DNA from: Burkholderia puraquae
GTDB lineage: Bacteria; Pseudomonadota; Gammaproteobacteria; Burkholderiales; Burkholderiaceae
Direction: 5' to 3'
Assembly (NCBI RefSeq): GCF_002099195.1
Contig: NZ_NBYX01000002.1
Coordinates: 475,207-539,206 of the forward strand
Length of the DNA stretch: 64,000 bases
Position 1 is the first letter of the stretch; each line of letters begins with the position of its first letter. The position numbers and the translations under genes are program-made. The notes beneath the pieces were generated by a model, which was not told the origin of the DNA, did no database searches, and saw nothing but the letters and a program-made list of their open reading frames with translations. Positions 1 through 8,318 of this stretch are shown piece by piece.

Positions 1-3000
1 TCGCAGCTGAAGGGCTCGGGCCTGATCGGCGACGACGGCAAGGCGATTGCTGCGGTGACGTACGACCGTAACGCAGACGGCACGCCGAACTACGGCGCGG
101 TGACGCTGGGTCATGGCGAAGGCCCGACGCAGCTGAAGAACGTCGCGGACGCGACGGACGACGGTGATGCACTGAACCTCGGCCAGCTGAAGAACGCGGG
201 CCTGGTGGGCGACGACGGCGCGGGCAACCTGACGTCGGCAGCGGTGACGTACGACCGGAACGCGGACGGCACGATCAACCGCGACCAGATCACCCTGGCG
301 GGCACCGACGGCACGACGATCACGAACGTGAAGGCGGGCGAACTGTCGGCTACCAGCACGGACGCAGTGAACGGTTCGCAGCTGTTCGCGACGAACACGC
401 GCGTCGGCGATCTGGAGGGTTCGCTGAAGGATGGCGGCGTGATCGATCCGGTGACGGGCGAATCGCTGGCCGTGGTGTACGACGGTGCCGCGAAGGACAC
501 CGTGACGCTGAAGGGCGCTGACGGCACGACGCTCGCGAACGTGAAGGCCGGTGTGGCCGACATGGACGCGGTGAACGTATCGCAGCTGAAGGGCTCGGGC
601 CTGATCGGCGACGACGGCAAGTCGCTTGCCGCGGTGACGTACGACCGTCTCGCGGACGGTACGCCGAACTACGGTGCGGTGACGCTCGGCAACGGCGCAG
701 GCCCGACGCAACTGAAGAACGTCGCAGCGGCGACGGACAACACGGACGCGGTCAACTTCGGCCAGATGAAGCAGTACGTTGCCGACAACCCGGGCGAAGG
801 CGGTCCGGGCAACCCGCTGGCAGTCGCCTATGACGACGCAACCAAGGGGCAGGTGACGCTGGCTGGCGGCGCGGATGGTACGAAGCTGACGAACGTGGCG
901 GCGGGCGACGTGAGCGCCACCAGCACGGATGCGATCAACGGTGCGCAATTGCACGGCACGGCTCAAAGCGTGGCCGATGCACTGGGCGGCGGCTCGACCG
1001 TGGGCGCGGACGGCACGGTGACGAACCCGACGTACTCGCTGGCGGATCCGGCGGACGGCTCGACGAAGACCGAGTACCACAACGTGGGTGACGCGCTTGC
1101 GAACCTGGACGGCCGTACGTCGACGAACACGGAGAACATCACCGTGATCAACAAGCAGCTGGCCGATTCGGGTCTGGTCGACCCGGTGACCGGCCAGTCG
1201 ATCGCGGCAGTGACGTACGACCGCAATGCGGACGGCACGCCGAACCTCGGTTCAGTGACGCTGGGCGGCGCGGACGCAACGACGCCGGTGGCGCTGAAGA
1301 ACGTCGCGGACGGCACGGATCGTCACGACGCGATCAACCTGGGTCAGTTGCAGGACGCAGGGCTGGTTGCGCCGGTCGATCCGACGAACCCGGGTGCGGG
1401 GCTGAAGTCGCTGGCGGTGACGTATGACGGCGTCGATCAGGACAAGGTCACGCTGAAGGGCGCGGACGGCACGATGCTCGCGAACGTGAAGGCCGGTGTG
1501 GCCGACATGGATGCGGTGAACGTGTCGCAGCTGAAGGGCTCGGGCCTGATCGGCGACGACGGCAAGGCGATTGCCGCCGTGACGTACGACCGTAACGCAG
1601 ACGGCACGCCGAACTACGGCGCGGTGACGCTGGGTCATGGCGAAGGCCCGACGCAGTTGAAGAACGTCGCAGACGCGACGGATGACGGCGATGCGCTGAA
1701 CCTCGGCCAGTTGAAGAACGCGGGTCTGGTGGGCGACGACGGCGCGGGCAACCTGACGTCGGCAGCGGTGACGTACGACCGGAACGCGGACGGCACGATC
1801 AACCACGACCAGATCACGCTGAAGGGCGCTGACGGCACGACCTTGTCGAACGTGAAGGCCGGTGTGGCCGACATGGATGCGGTGAACGTGTCGCAGCTGA
1901 AGGGCTCGGGCCTGATCGGCGACGACGGCAAGGCGATCGCTGCAGTGACGTACGACCGTAACGCAGACGGCACGCCGAACTACGGCGCGGTGACGCTGGG
2001 TCATGGCGAAGGCCCGACGCAGTTGAAGAACGTCGCAGACGCGACGGATGACGGCGATGCACTGAACCTCGGCCAGCTGAAGGAAGCGGGCCTGGTTGGC
2101 GACGACGGTTCGGGCAACCTGACCTCGCTCGCCGTGACGTACGACGACGCAGCGAAGAACGCCATCACGCTGGGCGGCACGGGCGCAACGACGCCGGTGG
2201 CAATCCACAACGTGGCGGACGGCGTGCTGTCGGCGACGAGCCACGACGCGGTGAACGGTTCGCAGCTGTTCGCGACGAACACGCGTGTGGGCGATCTGGA
2301 GAACTCGCTGAAGGATGGCGGTGTGATCGACCCGATCACGGGCCGCTCGCTGGCGGTGACGTACGACGGCACGGCGAAGGACAAGGTCACGCTGCAAGGC
2401 GCGGATGGTACGACGCTCGCGAACGTGAAGGCCGGCGTGGCCGACATGGACGCGGTGAACGTGAGCCAGCTGAAGGACTCGGGCCTGATCGGCGACGACG
2501 GCAAGGCGATTGCCGCCGTGACGTACGACGATGCGACGAAGAGCACGGTGACGCTCGGCGGCGCGGGTTCGACGACGCCTGTCACGTTGAAGAACGTCGC
2601 GGACGGTGTCGATCGTCACGACGCGATCAACCTGGGCCAGCTGCAGGACGCAGGGCTGGTTGCGCCGGTCGATCCGACGAATCCGGGTGCGGGCTTGACC
2701 ACGACGGCAGTGACGTACGACAAGAACGCGGACGATTCGGTCAACTTCGGCCAGATCACGCTGAAGGGTGGCGCGGACGGTACGAAGCTGACGAACGTGG
2801 CGGCGGGCGACGTGAGCGCGACGAGCAAGGACGCGATCAACGGCGCGCAGCTGCACGGCACGGCACAGAGCGTGGCCGATGCGCTGGGCGGCGGCTCGAC
2901 GGTGGGCGCGGACGGCACGGTGACGAACCCGTCGTACTCGCTGGCCGACCCGACGGACGGCTCGACGAAGACCGAGTACCACAACGTGGGTGACGCACTC

Positions 3001-4080
3001 GCGAACCTGGACGGCCGTACGTCGACGAACACGGAGAACATCACCGTGATCAACAAGCAGCTCGGCGATTCGGGTCTGGTCGATCCGGTGACGGGGCAAG
3101 CGCTTGCCGCGGTGACATACGACCGTAACGCGGACGGCACGCCGAACCGCGGCTCGGTGACACTCGGCGGCGCGGACGCAACGACGCCGGTGGCGTTGAA
3201 GAACGTCGCCGACGGCGTGGACGCGAACGACGCAGTGAACCTGGGCCAGCTGCAAAGCGCAGGCATCGTTGCGCCGGTCGATCCGGAGAACCCGGGCAAG
3301 GGTCTGAAGTCGCTGGCGGTCGTCTACGACGGCGTCGATCAGGACACGGTCACGCTGAAGGGCGCGGACGGCACGACGCTCACGAACGTGAAGGCGGGTG
3401 CGGTAACGGCCACCAGCACGGACGCGATCAACGGTTCGCAACTGCACGGTACGGCGCAAAGCGTGGCCGATTCGCTGGGCGGCGGCTCGACCGTGGGCGC
3501 GGACGGCAAGGTGACGAACCCGACGTATTCGCTGGCCGACCCGACGGACGGCTCGACGAAGACCGAGTACCACAACGTGGGCGATGCGCTCGCGAACCTC
3601 GACGGCCGTACGTCGACGAACACGGAGAACATCACCGTGATCAACAAGCAGCTGTCCGACTCGGGTCTGGTCGATCCGGCGACGGGTCAGGCGCTTGCGG
3701 CGGTGACGTACGACCGTAATGCGGACGGCACGCCGAACCGCGGCTCGGTGACGTTGGGCGGTGCGGACGCAACGACGCCGGTGGCGCTGAAGAACGTCGC
3801 GGCCGGTGTGGATCGTCACGACGCGATCAACCTGGGCCAGCTGCAGGACGCGGGCCTGGTTGCGCCGGTCGATCCGACGAACCCGGGTGCGGGCCTGACG
3901 TCGCTGGCGGTGGCGTACGACAACGTGGCGAAGGACAAGGTCACGCTGGCGGGCGCAGACGGCACGACGATCACGAACGTGAAGGCCGGCGCGGTGAGCG
4001 CGACCAGCACGGACGCGATCAACGGCTCGCAGCTGTACGGGGCGTCGAAGAGCGTGGCGAATGCCTTGGGCGGCGGCGCG
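1..4080 (+). repeat. Intragenic repeats of the first adhesin stalk
   Basis: Long, nearly identical DNA blocks recur within the stalk. The segment beginning at 1 reappears at 1525 and again at 1891 (366 bp apart). The segment around 870-1400 reappears near 2770-3300 and in part near 3400-3900. All copies keep the reading frame, so unequal recombination would lengthen or shorten the stalk without breaking the protein. Such regions are also prone to collapse in short-read assemblies. Confidence 0.85.
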
Positions 4081-5463
4081 ACGGTCGACGCGAACGGCAA
4101 CGTGACGAATCCGACGTACACGGTCAACAACGAGAAGTTCGACAACGTCGGCGATGCGCTCGAGAACATCTCGAGCAGCCTCGTCCACGGTTCGATCGGC
4201 CTCGTGCAGCAGGACGAGGACACGCGCGACATCACGGTCGCGAAGAACACGGACGGCAAGACCGTGAACTTCGCCGGCACGGAAGGCGAGCGCGTGCTGA
4301 CCGGGGTGGGCGCGGGTGCGGTGAACGCGACAAGCAAGGACGCGATCAACGGTTCGCAGCTGTATGGCACGGCACAGAGCGTGGCCGACACCATCGGCGG
4401 CGGCACGACGGTCGATGCGGACGGCAAGCTCGCGGATACGGCGATCGAAGTGAACGGCAGCAAGTACAAGACCGTGGCGGAAGCAGTCCAGGCCGCGGCG
4501 GCGTACGGCGCGACCGATTCGCTGGCGGTGCGTTACGACCTGAACCGTGACGGCACGCCGAACTACGGTTCGGTGACCCTCGGCGGGACGGGCGCGGCAC
4601 CGGTACGACTCGGCAACGTCGCGGACGGCACGACCCAGTACGACGCCGTCAACTTCGGCCAGTTGAGCGAACTGAGCGACAAGATCGGCGGTATCGACGA
4701 TCGCGTCGGCCGGCTCGAGGAGAACCCCGGCGGTGGCGGCGGTACGCCTCCGGGCGGCGGTTCGGGCGGCAGCGACTACTTCGCGGGTACCGACATCGGC
4801 ACGGGCACGACCCCAGCCAACGCCGGCACCGGCGTGGGCAACACGGCGGCCGGTTCGGGCGCGGTGGTCGGCGACGGCGTGAACAACGGCACGGCCATCG
4901 GTTCGAGTTCGAACGTGTCGGGAAGCAACGGTGTTGCGATCGGCTCGAGCGCGAAGAGCTCGGCGGAAGGCGCGACGGCGATCGGCAGCAATGCCAACGC
5001 ATCGGGCAGCAAGTCGGCCGCGATCGGTGAAGGCGCGAACGCGTCCGGTTCGAACTCGGTCGCGCTGGGCGCAGGTTCGGTGGCGACGAGCGATAACACC
5101 GTGTCGGTTGGTTCGGCGACGCAGCAGCGCACGATCTCGAACCTGGCGGACGGCGTGAACGCGACGGACGCGGCGACGAAGGGTCAGCTCGACCGGGCCA
5201 TGGGCGGCATGCAGGGCCAGATGAACGAGCTGTCGCGCAACGCGTACTCGGGTATCGCCGCGGCCACCGCGCTGACGATGATTCCGGGCGTCGATCCGGG
5301 CAAGACGCTGTCGTTCGGTATCGGCGGCGCGACGTTCCAGGGCTATCAGGCCGTGGCGTTCGGCGGCGAGGCGCGCATCACGCAGAACCTGAAGATGAAG
5401 GCCGGCGTGGGCCTGTCGAGCGGCGGCAACACCGTCGGCGTGGGCGCTTCGTATCAGTGGTAA
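1..5463 (+). CDS. Trimeric autotransporter adhesin (YadA/Hia-like), 3' part
   Basis: This surface adhesin is read in frame from base 1, so its start, signal peptide and N-terminal head lie outside the window; about 1820 residues are visible. Most of it is a long stalk of repeated modules carrying motifs such as DAVNVSQLKGSGLIGDDGK, AVTYDRNADGTPN and ATSTDAINGSQL, typical of TAA stalk and neck domains. Near the C-terminus (about 4.85-5.1 kb) are left-handed YadA head repeats (AIGSNANASGS type), then a neck (DAATKGQLDRAM) and the roughly 75-residue YadA membrane anchor, ending in the aromatic residue expected of an outer-membrane beta-barrel. Trimers should be anchored in the outer membrane and project into the medium, binding host matrix, cells or other bacteria. 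A Gly-rich hinge lies near 4.73-4.77 kb. The family and C-terminus are certain; the ligand is unknown. Confidence 0.97.
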   Translation, partial: SQLKGSGLIGDDGKAIAAVTYDRNADGTPNYGAVTLGHGEGPTQLKNVADATDDGDALNLGQLKNAGLVGDDGAGNLTSAAVTYDRNADGTINRDQITLAGTDGTTITNVKAGELSATSTDAVNGSQLFATNTRVGDLEGSLKDGGVIDPVTGESLAVVYDGAAKDTVTLKGADGTTLANVKAGVADMDAVNVSQLKGSGLIGDDGKSLAAVTYDRLADGTPNYGAVTLGNGAGPTQLKNVAAATDNTDAVNFGQMKQYVADNPGEGGPGNPLAVAYDDATKGQVTLAGGADGTKLTNVAAGDVSATSTDAINGAQLHGTAQSVADALGGGSTVGADGTVTNPTYSLADPADGSTKTEYHNVGDALANLDGRTSTNTENITVINKQLADSGLVDPVTGQSIAAVTYDRNADGTPNLGSVTLGGADATTPVALKNVADGTDRHDAINLGQLQDAGLVAPVDPTNPGAGLKSLAVTYDGVDQDKVTLKGADGTMLANVKAGVADMDAVNVSQLKGSGLIGDDGKAIAAVTYDRNADGTPNYGAVTLGHGEGPTQLKNVADATDDGDALNLGQLKNAGLVGDDGAGNLTSAAVTYDRNADGTINHDQITLKGADGTTLSNVKAGVADMDAVNVSQLKGSGLIGDDGKAIAAVTYDRNADGTPNYGAVTLGHGEGPTQLKNVADATDDGDALNLGQLKEAGLVGDDGSGNLTSLAVTYDDAAKNAITLGGTGATTPVAIHNVADGVLSATSHDAVNGSQLFATNTRVGDLENSLKDGGVIDPITGRSLAVTYDGTAKDKVTLQGADGTTLANVKAGVADMDAVNVSQLKDSGLIGDDGKAIAAVTYDDATKSTVTLGGAGSTTPVTLKNVADGVDRHDAINLGQLQDAGLVAPVDPTNPGAGLTTTAVTYDKNADDSVNFGQITLKGGADGTKLTNVAAGDVSATSKDAINGAQLHGTAQSVADALGGGSTVGADGTVTNPSYSLADPTDGSTKTEYHNVGDALANLDGRTSTNTENITVINKQLGDSGLVDPVTGQALAAVTYDRNADGTPNRGSVTLGGADATTPVALKNVADGVDANDAVNLGQLQSAGIVAPVDPENPGKGLKSLAVVYDGVDQDTVTLKGADGTTLTNVKAGAVTATSTDAINGSQLHGTAQSVADSLGGGSTVGADGKVTNPTYSLADPTDGSTKTEYHNVGDALANLDGRTSTNTENITVINKQLSDSGLVDPATGQALAAVTYDRNADGTPNRGSVTLGGADATTPVALKNVAAGVDRHDAINLGQLQDAGLVAPVDPTNPGAGLTSLAVAYDNVAKDKVTLAGADGTTITNVKAGAVSATSTDAINGSQLYGASKSVANALGGGATVDANGNVTNPTYTVNNEKFDNVGDALENISSSLVHGSIGLVQQDEDTRDITVAKNTDGKTVNFAGTEGERVLTGVGAGAVNATSKDAINGSQLYGTAQSVADTIGGGTTVDADGKLADTAIEVNGSKYKTVAEAVQAAAAYGATDSLAVRYDLNRDGTPNYGSVTLGGTGAAPVRLGNVADGTTQYDAVNFGQLSELSDKIGGIDDRVGRLEENPGGGGGTPPGGGSGGSDYFAGTDIGTGTTPANAGTGVGNTAAGSGAVVGDGVNNGTAIGSSSNVSGSNGVAIGSSAKSSAEGATAIGSNANASGSKSAAIGEGANASGSNSVALGAGSVATSDNTVSVGSATQQRTISNLADGVNATDAATKGQLDRAMGGMQGQMNELSRNAYSGIAAATALTMIPGVDPGKTLSFGIGGATFQGYQAVAFGGEARITQNLKMKAGVGLSSGGNTVGVGASYQW

Positions 5464-5470
5464 TGCGCAG

Positions 5471-5490
5471 GGCGGGGCGCAAGCCCCGCC
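5471..5490 (+). terminator. GC hairpin after the first adhesin
   Basis: GGCGGGGC and GCCCCGCC arms close a GCAA tetraloop 8 nt after the stop codon. No T tract follows, so it may act as a 3' stabilising hairpin that precedes the T-tailed hairpin at 5531. Confidence 0.5.
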
Positions 5491-5530
5491 CGTGCCGCTC
5501 CCGATCCCTTTCCATTAACCCGTTTTTTAT

Positions 5531-5557
5531 CGTCCGCCTTCGGGCGGACGTTTTCAT
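5531..5557 (+). terminator. Intrinsic terminator abutting the next start codon
   Basis: CGTCCGCC and GGCGGACG arms close a TTCG loop and are followed by TTTT. The hairpin ends only 8 nt before the ATG at 5559, so its 3' arm covers the place where that gene's Shine-Dalgarno would be. Confidence 0.75.
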
Positions 5558-5558
5558 C

Positions 5559-6281
5559 ATGAAAATTTCCACCTTGTTGTTGCGCGCCGCCTCGATCGGC
5601 GCAATCGCGATGGCACTCGGTGCGTGTACGACGCAATCGGGCCTCACCTACGACATTCGCGCGGTATCGATCCCGGGCAAGCCGGACAACGTGTTCCGCG
5701 TGAGCTGCGACGGGCTGCTGGGCAGCGCGAACGCCTGCGCCCGCGCGGCCGAGGAGTTCTGCCAGGGCAAGGGCTTCACGCCGCTCGAGATGATCGACCG
5801 CGTGTACAGCCGTTCGCCGATGAAGGACCCGCGCGAGATCACGTTCATGTGCGGCAAGCCGCAGCCGGCGCCCGTCGCGGCGCCGGTCGCGCAACCGCAA
5901 CCGCAGCCGGCCCCCGCGCCGCAGCCGGTGCCGCAGCGCCAGGTGCTGCTGCAGGGCGACGCGAACTTCGCGCTCGACAGCGCGGCGCTGTCGCCGCAGG
6001 CCCGCAACCAGCTCGACCGCTTCATCGAGATCAATCGCGGCGTCGAGTTCCGCCGCGTGACCGTCACGGGCTTCACGGATTCGACGGGTGGCAAGACCCA
6101 CAACCTCGCGCTGTCGGCGTCACGGGCGCGTAACGTGATGAGCTATCTGAGCAGCAATGGCCTGAAGGCGCAGTCGTTCCAGTCTGAAGGCATGGGCGCT
6201 GCCGATCCGGTCGCGACCAATGCAACGGCCGAAGGCCGCGCGCAGAACCGTCGCGTCGAGATCCGGATCGACGCGCGATGA
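5559..6281 (+). CDS. OmpA-family outer-membrane lipoprotein
   Basis: This is a 240-residue protein. Residues 1-23 form a lipoprotein signal with lipobox LGAC and Cys23 as the predicted acylated residue. A middle part (about 25-100) has several Cys residues and no recognised fold. A Pro/Ala/Gln linker (about 105-130) leads to a C-terminal OmpA/MotB peptidoglycan-binding domain with the motif LALSASRARNVMSYL. The protein probably ties the outer membrane to peptidoglycan next to the adhesin; I recall OmpA-like genes beside TAAs in related Burkholderia. The start at 5559 was chosen because it gives a proper signal peptide; an in-frame upstream start at 5457 would overlap the adhesin and bury the signal. 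No good ribosome site is visible because a terminator hairpin fills the leader. Confidence 0.9.
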   Translation: MKISTLLLRAASIGAIAMALGACTTQSGLTYDIRAVSIPGKPDNVFRVSCDGLLGSANACARAAEEFCQGKGFTPLEMIDRVYSRSPMKDPREITFMCGKPQPAPVAAPVAQPQPQPAPAPQPVPQRQVLLQGDANFALDSAALSPQARNQLDRFIEINRGVEFRRVTVTGFTDSTGGKTHNLALSASRARNVMSYLSSNGLKAQSFQSEGMGAADPVATNATAEGRAQNRRVEIRIDAR

Positions 6282-6347
6282 CTTGACGATGCGCTGAGTG
6301 GCGGGTGCCGCTGACGCGCCCGCTTTCTCGGCCCGGCATAGACCCGA

Positions 6348-6382
6348 AGCCGCCCGCTCTCAACGAGCCGGCGGCTTTTTTT
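6348..6382 (+). terminator. Intrinsic terminator after the OmpA-like gene
   Basis: The outer stem AGCCGCC/GGCGGCT (6348-6354, 6370-6376) encloses an inner GCTC/GAGC stem and is followed by seven T residues. It ends the OmpA-like transcript, and the adhesin transcript if that reads through. Confidence 0.9.
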
Positions 6383-6504
6383 GTGCGCCCGTACAAACCG
6401 GCTCCCGGCCGTTGGCCCGATTCATGGATACCACCCCGGTTTCATGCGAAGATAGCGCCCAATTACGATCCACGACGCGCGCGAGCGCCGTCGCCGGCCG
6501 GCGC

Positions 6505-6521
6505 GTGGCGGTTTCCGCCAC
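6505..6521. promoter_or_regulatory. Palindrome upstream of the first LuxR-type regulator
   Basis: GTGGCGG-TTT-CCGCCAC is a perfect 7-bp-arm inverted repeat 30 nt before the ATG at 6551. It could be an operator for autoregulation or a hairpin in the 5' UTR; the sequence alone cannot separate these. Confidence 0.4.
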
Positions 6522-6550
6522 GACACCAGGCCGCGCAAATCTGGACGACT

Positions 6551-7264
6551 ATGGGAAGCTATCTGATACGCGTGGTACTGGCCGACGACCATCCGGCGAT
6601 GCTCGCCGGTGTCGAGCACGGGCTGTCGTCGGTGCCGACGATCCAGCTGACCGGCAAGGCCGGCAGTTCGACCGAGCTGATCCGGCTGCTCGATGCCGGC
6701 GCATGCGACGTCGTGGTGTCCGATTACGCGATGCCGGGCGGCGCGCACGGCGACGGCATCACGCTGTTCTCCTACCTGCAGCGCAATTACCCGGTTGCCA
6801 AGCTGGTCGTGCTGACCATGCTCGACAATCCGGCGGTGATCGGCGCACTGACGCGGCTCGGTATTACCTGCATCGTCAGCAAGTCCGATACGGTCGATCA
6901 CCTGATTCCGGCGATTCACGCGGCCGCGACGGGCGGCACCTACTATTCGCCGTCGGTCGAGAAGGTCGTGCGTACGCTCACGTCGCATTCGAGCGCGCGG
7001 GCCGCCGACCAGAAGCGCGAGTTGAGCGCACGCGAAATCGAGGTCGTGCGGCTGTATGCGTCGGGCCTGACGGTGAACGAGATTGCGGAGAAACTGAGCC
7101 GCAGCAAGAAGACGATCAGCACGCAGAAGGCGCGCGCGATGGAAAAGATCGGCGTGGAAAAGGACATCGACCTGCTGCGCTACGCGATCGAGAACGGGAT
7201 CGTTGCCGCCGCGGGCAGCGAAGGGCGCGCCGGGGAAGGGGCGCAGGGCGGCGACCCGGCCTGA
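6551..7264 (+). CDS. NarL/LuxR-family response regulator
   Basis: This is a 237-residue two-domain regulator. The receiver (about 5-130) has the acidic pair D12/D13 and predicted phospho-acceptor D58 in VVVSDYAMPG. The C-terminal LuxR-type helix-turn-helix (about 158-220) contains LSAREIEVVRLYASGL and RSKKTISTQK. It should be a DNA-binding response regulator, probably for the adhesin locus. The start at 6551 gives a normal receiver N-terminus; the open frame extends upstream to 6305 but that part is low-complexity and crosses the preceding terminator. A paralogue is encoded convergently at 7398-8087. No kinase is adjacent to it in an operon; the nearest is the hybrid kinase at 13.4-16.4 kb. 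Confidence 0.93.
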   Translation: MGSYLIRVVLADDHPAMLAGVEHGLSSVPTIQLTGKAGSSTELIRLLDAGACDVVVSDYAMPGGAHGDGITLFSYLQRNYPVAKLVVLTMLDNPAVIGALTRLGITCIVSKSDTVDHLIPAIHAAATGGTYYSPSVEKVVRTLTSHSSARAADQKRELSAREIEVVRLYASGLTVNEIAEKLSRSKKTISTQKARAMEKIGVEKDIDLLRYAIENGIVAAAGSEGRAGEGAQGGDPA

Positions 7265-7397
7265 CCGGGCGCGCGTCGTCACGCGCTGCCGGGCGGCGGC
7301 GCGCATGACCTGCCCATTTGGCTAAGTGCCGCCTGCGCGGACAGACACACCGGCGCCGCACGGGTGCCGATGCTTTCATCTCAAGGCTTCGGTTCGA

Positions 7398-8087
7398 TCA
7401 GTCCGCTTCGCCGGCCGCCTGCGCCGACGCATACCCGTAATCGGTCACGAGCCCGCACGAGATCGCATAGCGAACCAGATCGACGTCGCGCTCGATACCG
7501 AGCTTCTGCATCGCCGAACTCTTCTGCGTGCTGATCGTTTTCTTGCTGCGATTCAGCTTCTCGGCGATGTCGTTCACCGACAGTCCCGACGCAAAGAGCC
7601 GGATCACCTCGACCTCGCGCACCGACAGCGCCGGCGCCCTGCCGGTCACGCTGCCTGCATTGCGCAGGATCTTGTCCATCGACGGCGACAGATACCGGCC
7701 GCTCGTATAGGCCGCGTGGATCGCCATCGTCAGGTGATTCGGCAAGTCCGACTTGCTGACGATGCACGCGATGCCGAGATTGATCAGCGCGCGCAGCGCG
7801 ACCGCGTTTTCCATCATCGTCATCACGACGATCTTCAGGCCGGGATGGCGCTTCAGGATCGCCGTGAACAGCGCGAGCCCGTCGCCGTAATCGCTGCCGG
7901 GCATCGCATAGTCGGATACGAGCACGTCGCACGGATGGCTCGCGAGCGCTTCCATCAGTTCCGTCGAGTTGTGCGCGGTCGCGACGACCGTGACGGTGTT
8001 CGTCGACGACAGTTCGTAGCGCGCGCCGATGACGATCGCCGGATGGTCGTCGGCGATCACGATGCGGATGGGGAAGGTTTTGTTCAT
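7398..8087 (-). CDS. NarL/LuxR-family response regulator (paralogue)
   Basis: This is a 229-residue regulator with receiver D13/D14 and phospho-acceptor D59 (VLVSDYAMPGSDYG), followed by a LuxR-type helix-turn-helix (LSVREVEVIRLFASGL, NRSKKTISTQKSSAM). It is clearly paralogous to the product of 6551-7264 and points toward it, with 133 nt between the two stop codons. The start at 8087 (MNKTFPIRIVIADDHP) gives a standard receiver. It lies downstream of the complete adhesin on the same strand, so it may be partly co-transcribed with it. The two regulators probably bind related sites and could form homo- or heterodimers. Confidence 0.93.
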   Translation of the reverse strand: MNKTFPIRIVIADDHPAIVIGARYELSSTNTVTVVATAHNSTELMEALASHPCDVLVSDYAMPGSDYGDGLALFTAILKRHPGLKIVVMTMMENAVALRALINLGIACIVSKSDLPNHLTMAIHAAYTSGRYLSPSMDKILRNAGSVTGRAPALSVREVEVIRLFASGLSVNDIAEKLNRSKKTISTQKSSAMQKLGIERDVDLVRYAISCGLVTDYGYASAQAAGEAD

Positions 8088-8260
8088 GAGGTTCTCACGC
8101 GTTGTGCGGTGCCGGGCGGCACGCGTTCGGCGTCGTTGAGCAGGTTGGAGCCGGCGCGGAGGCGCCGTCGCGGGCGGCGAAAGAACTGGCCGGACGCGAC
8201 GCCGTCGCGCCGACGGCCGGTGGCAACTCGGAGGAATCGCCACTGGCCGTCGGCCGAGCG

Positions 8261-8311
8261 GCGGGGGAATCGCTTCCCCCGCTTCGGGTCGACGCTCCGC
8301 TTGCGCGGAGC
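8261..8311 (-). terminator. Two GC hairpins after the second adhesin
   Basis: GCGGGGGAA/TTCCCCCGC with a 4-nt loop (8261-8282) and GCTCCGC/GCGGAGC with a TTGC loop (8294-8311) follow the adhesin stop codon directly. Neither has a T tract, so they may slow or stabilise rather than fully terminate, leaving room for read-through into the regulator gene. Confidence 0.5.
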
Positions 8312-8318
8312 CGTCCGG

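Noticed and set aside
1252..4188. Very long minus-strand open frame (978 codons) inside the first adhesin
   Set aside because: Arg/His/Val-rich repetitive product with no fold; it is a shadow created by the codon bias and repeats of the real adhesin on the plus strand.
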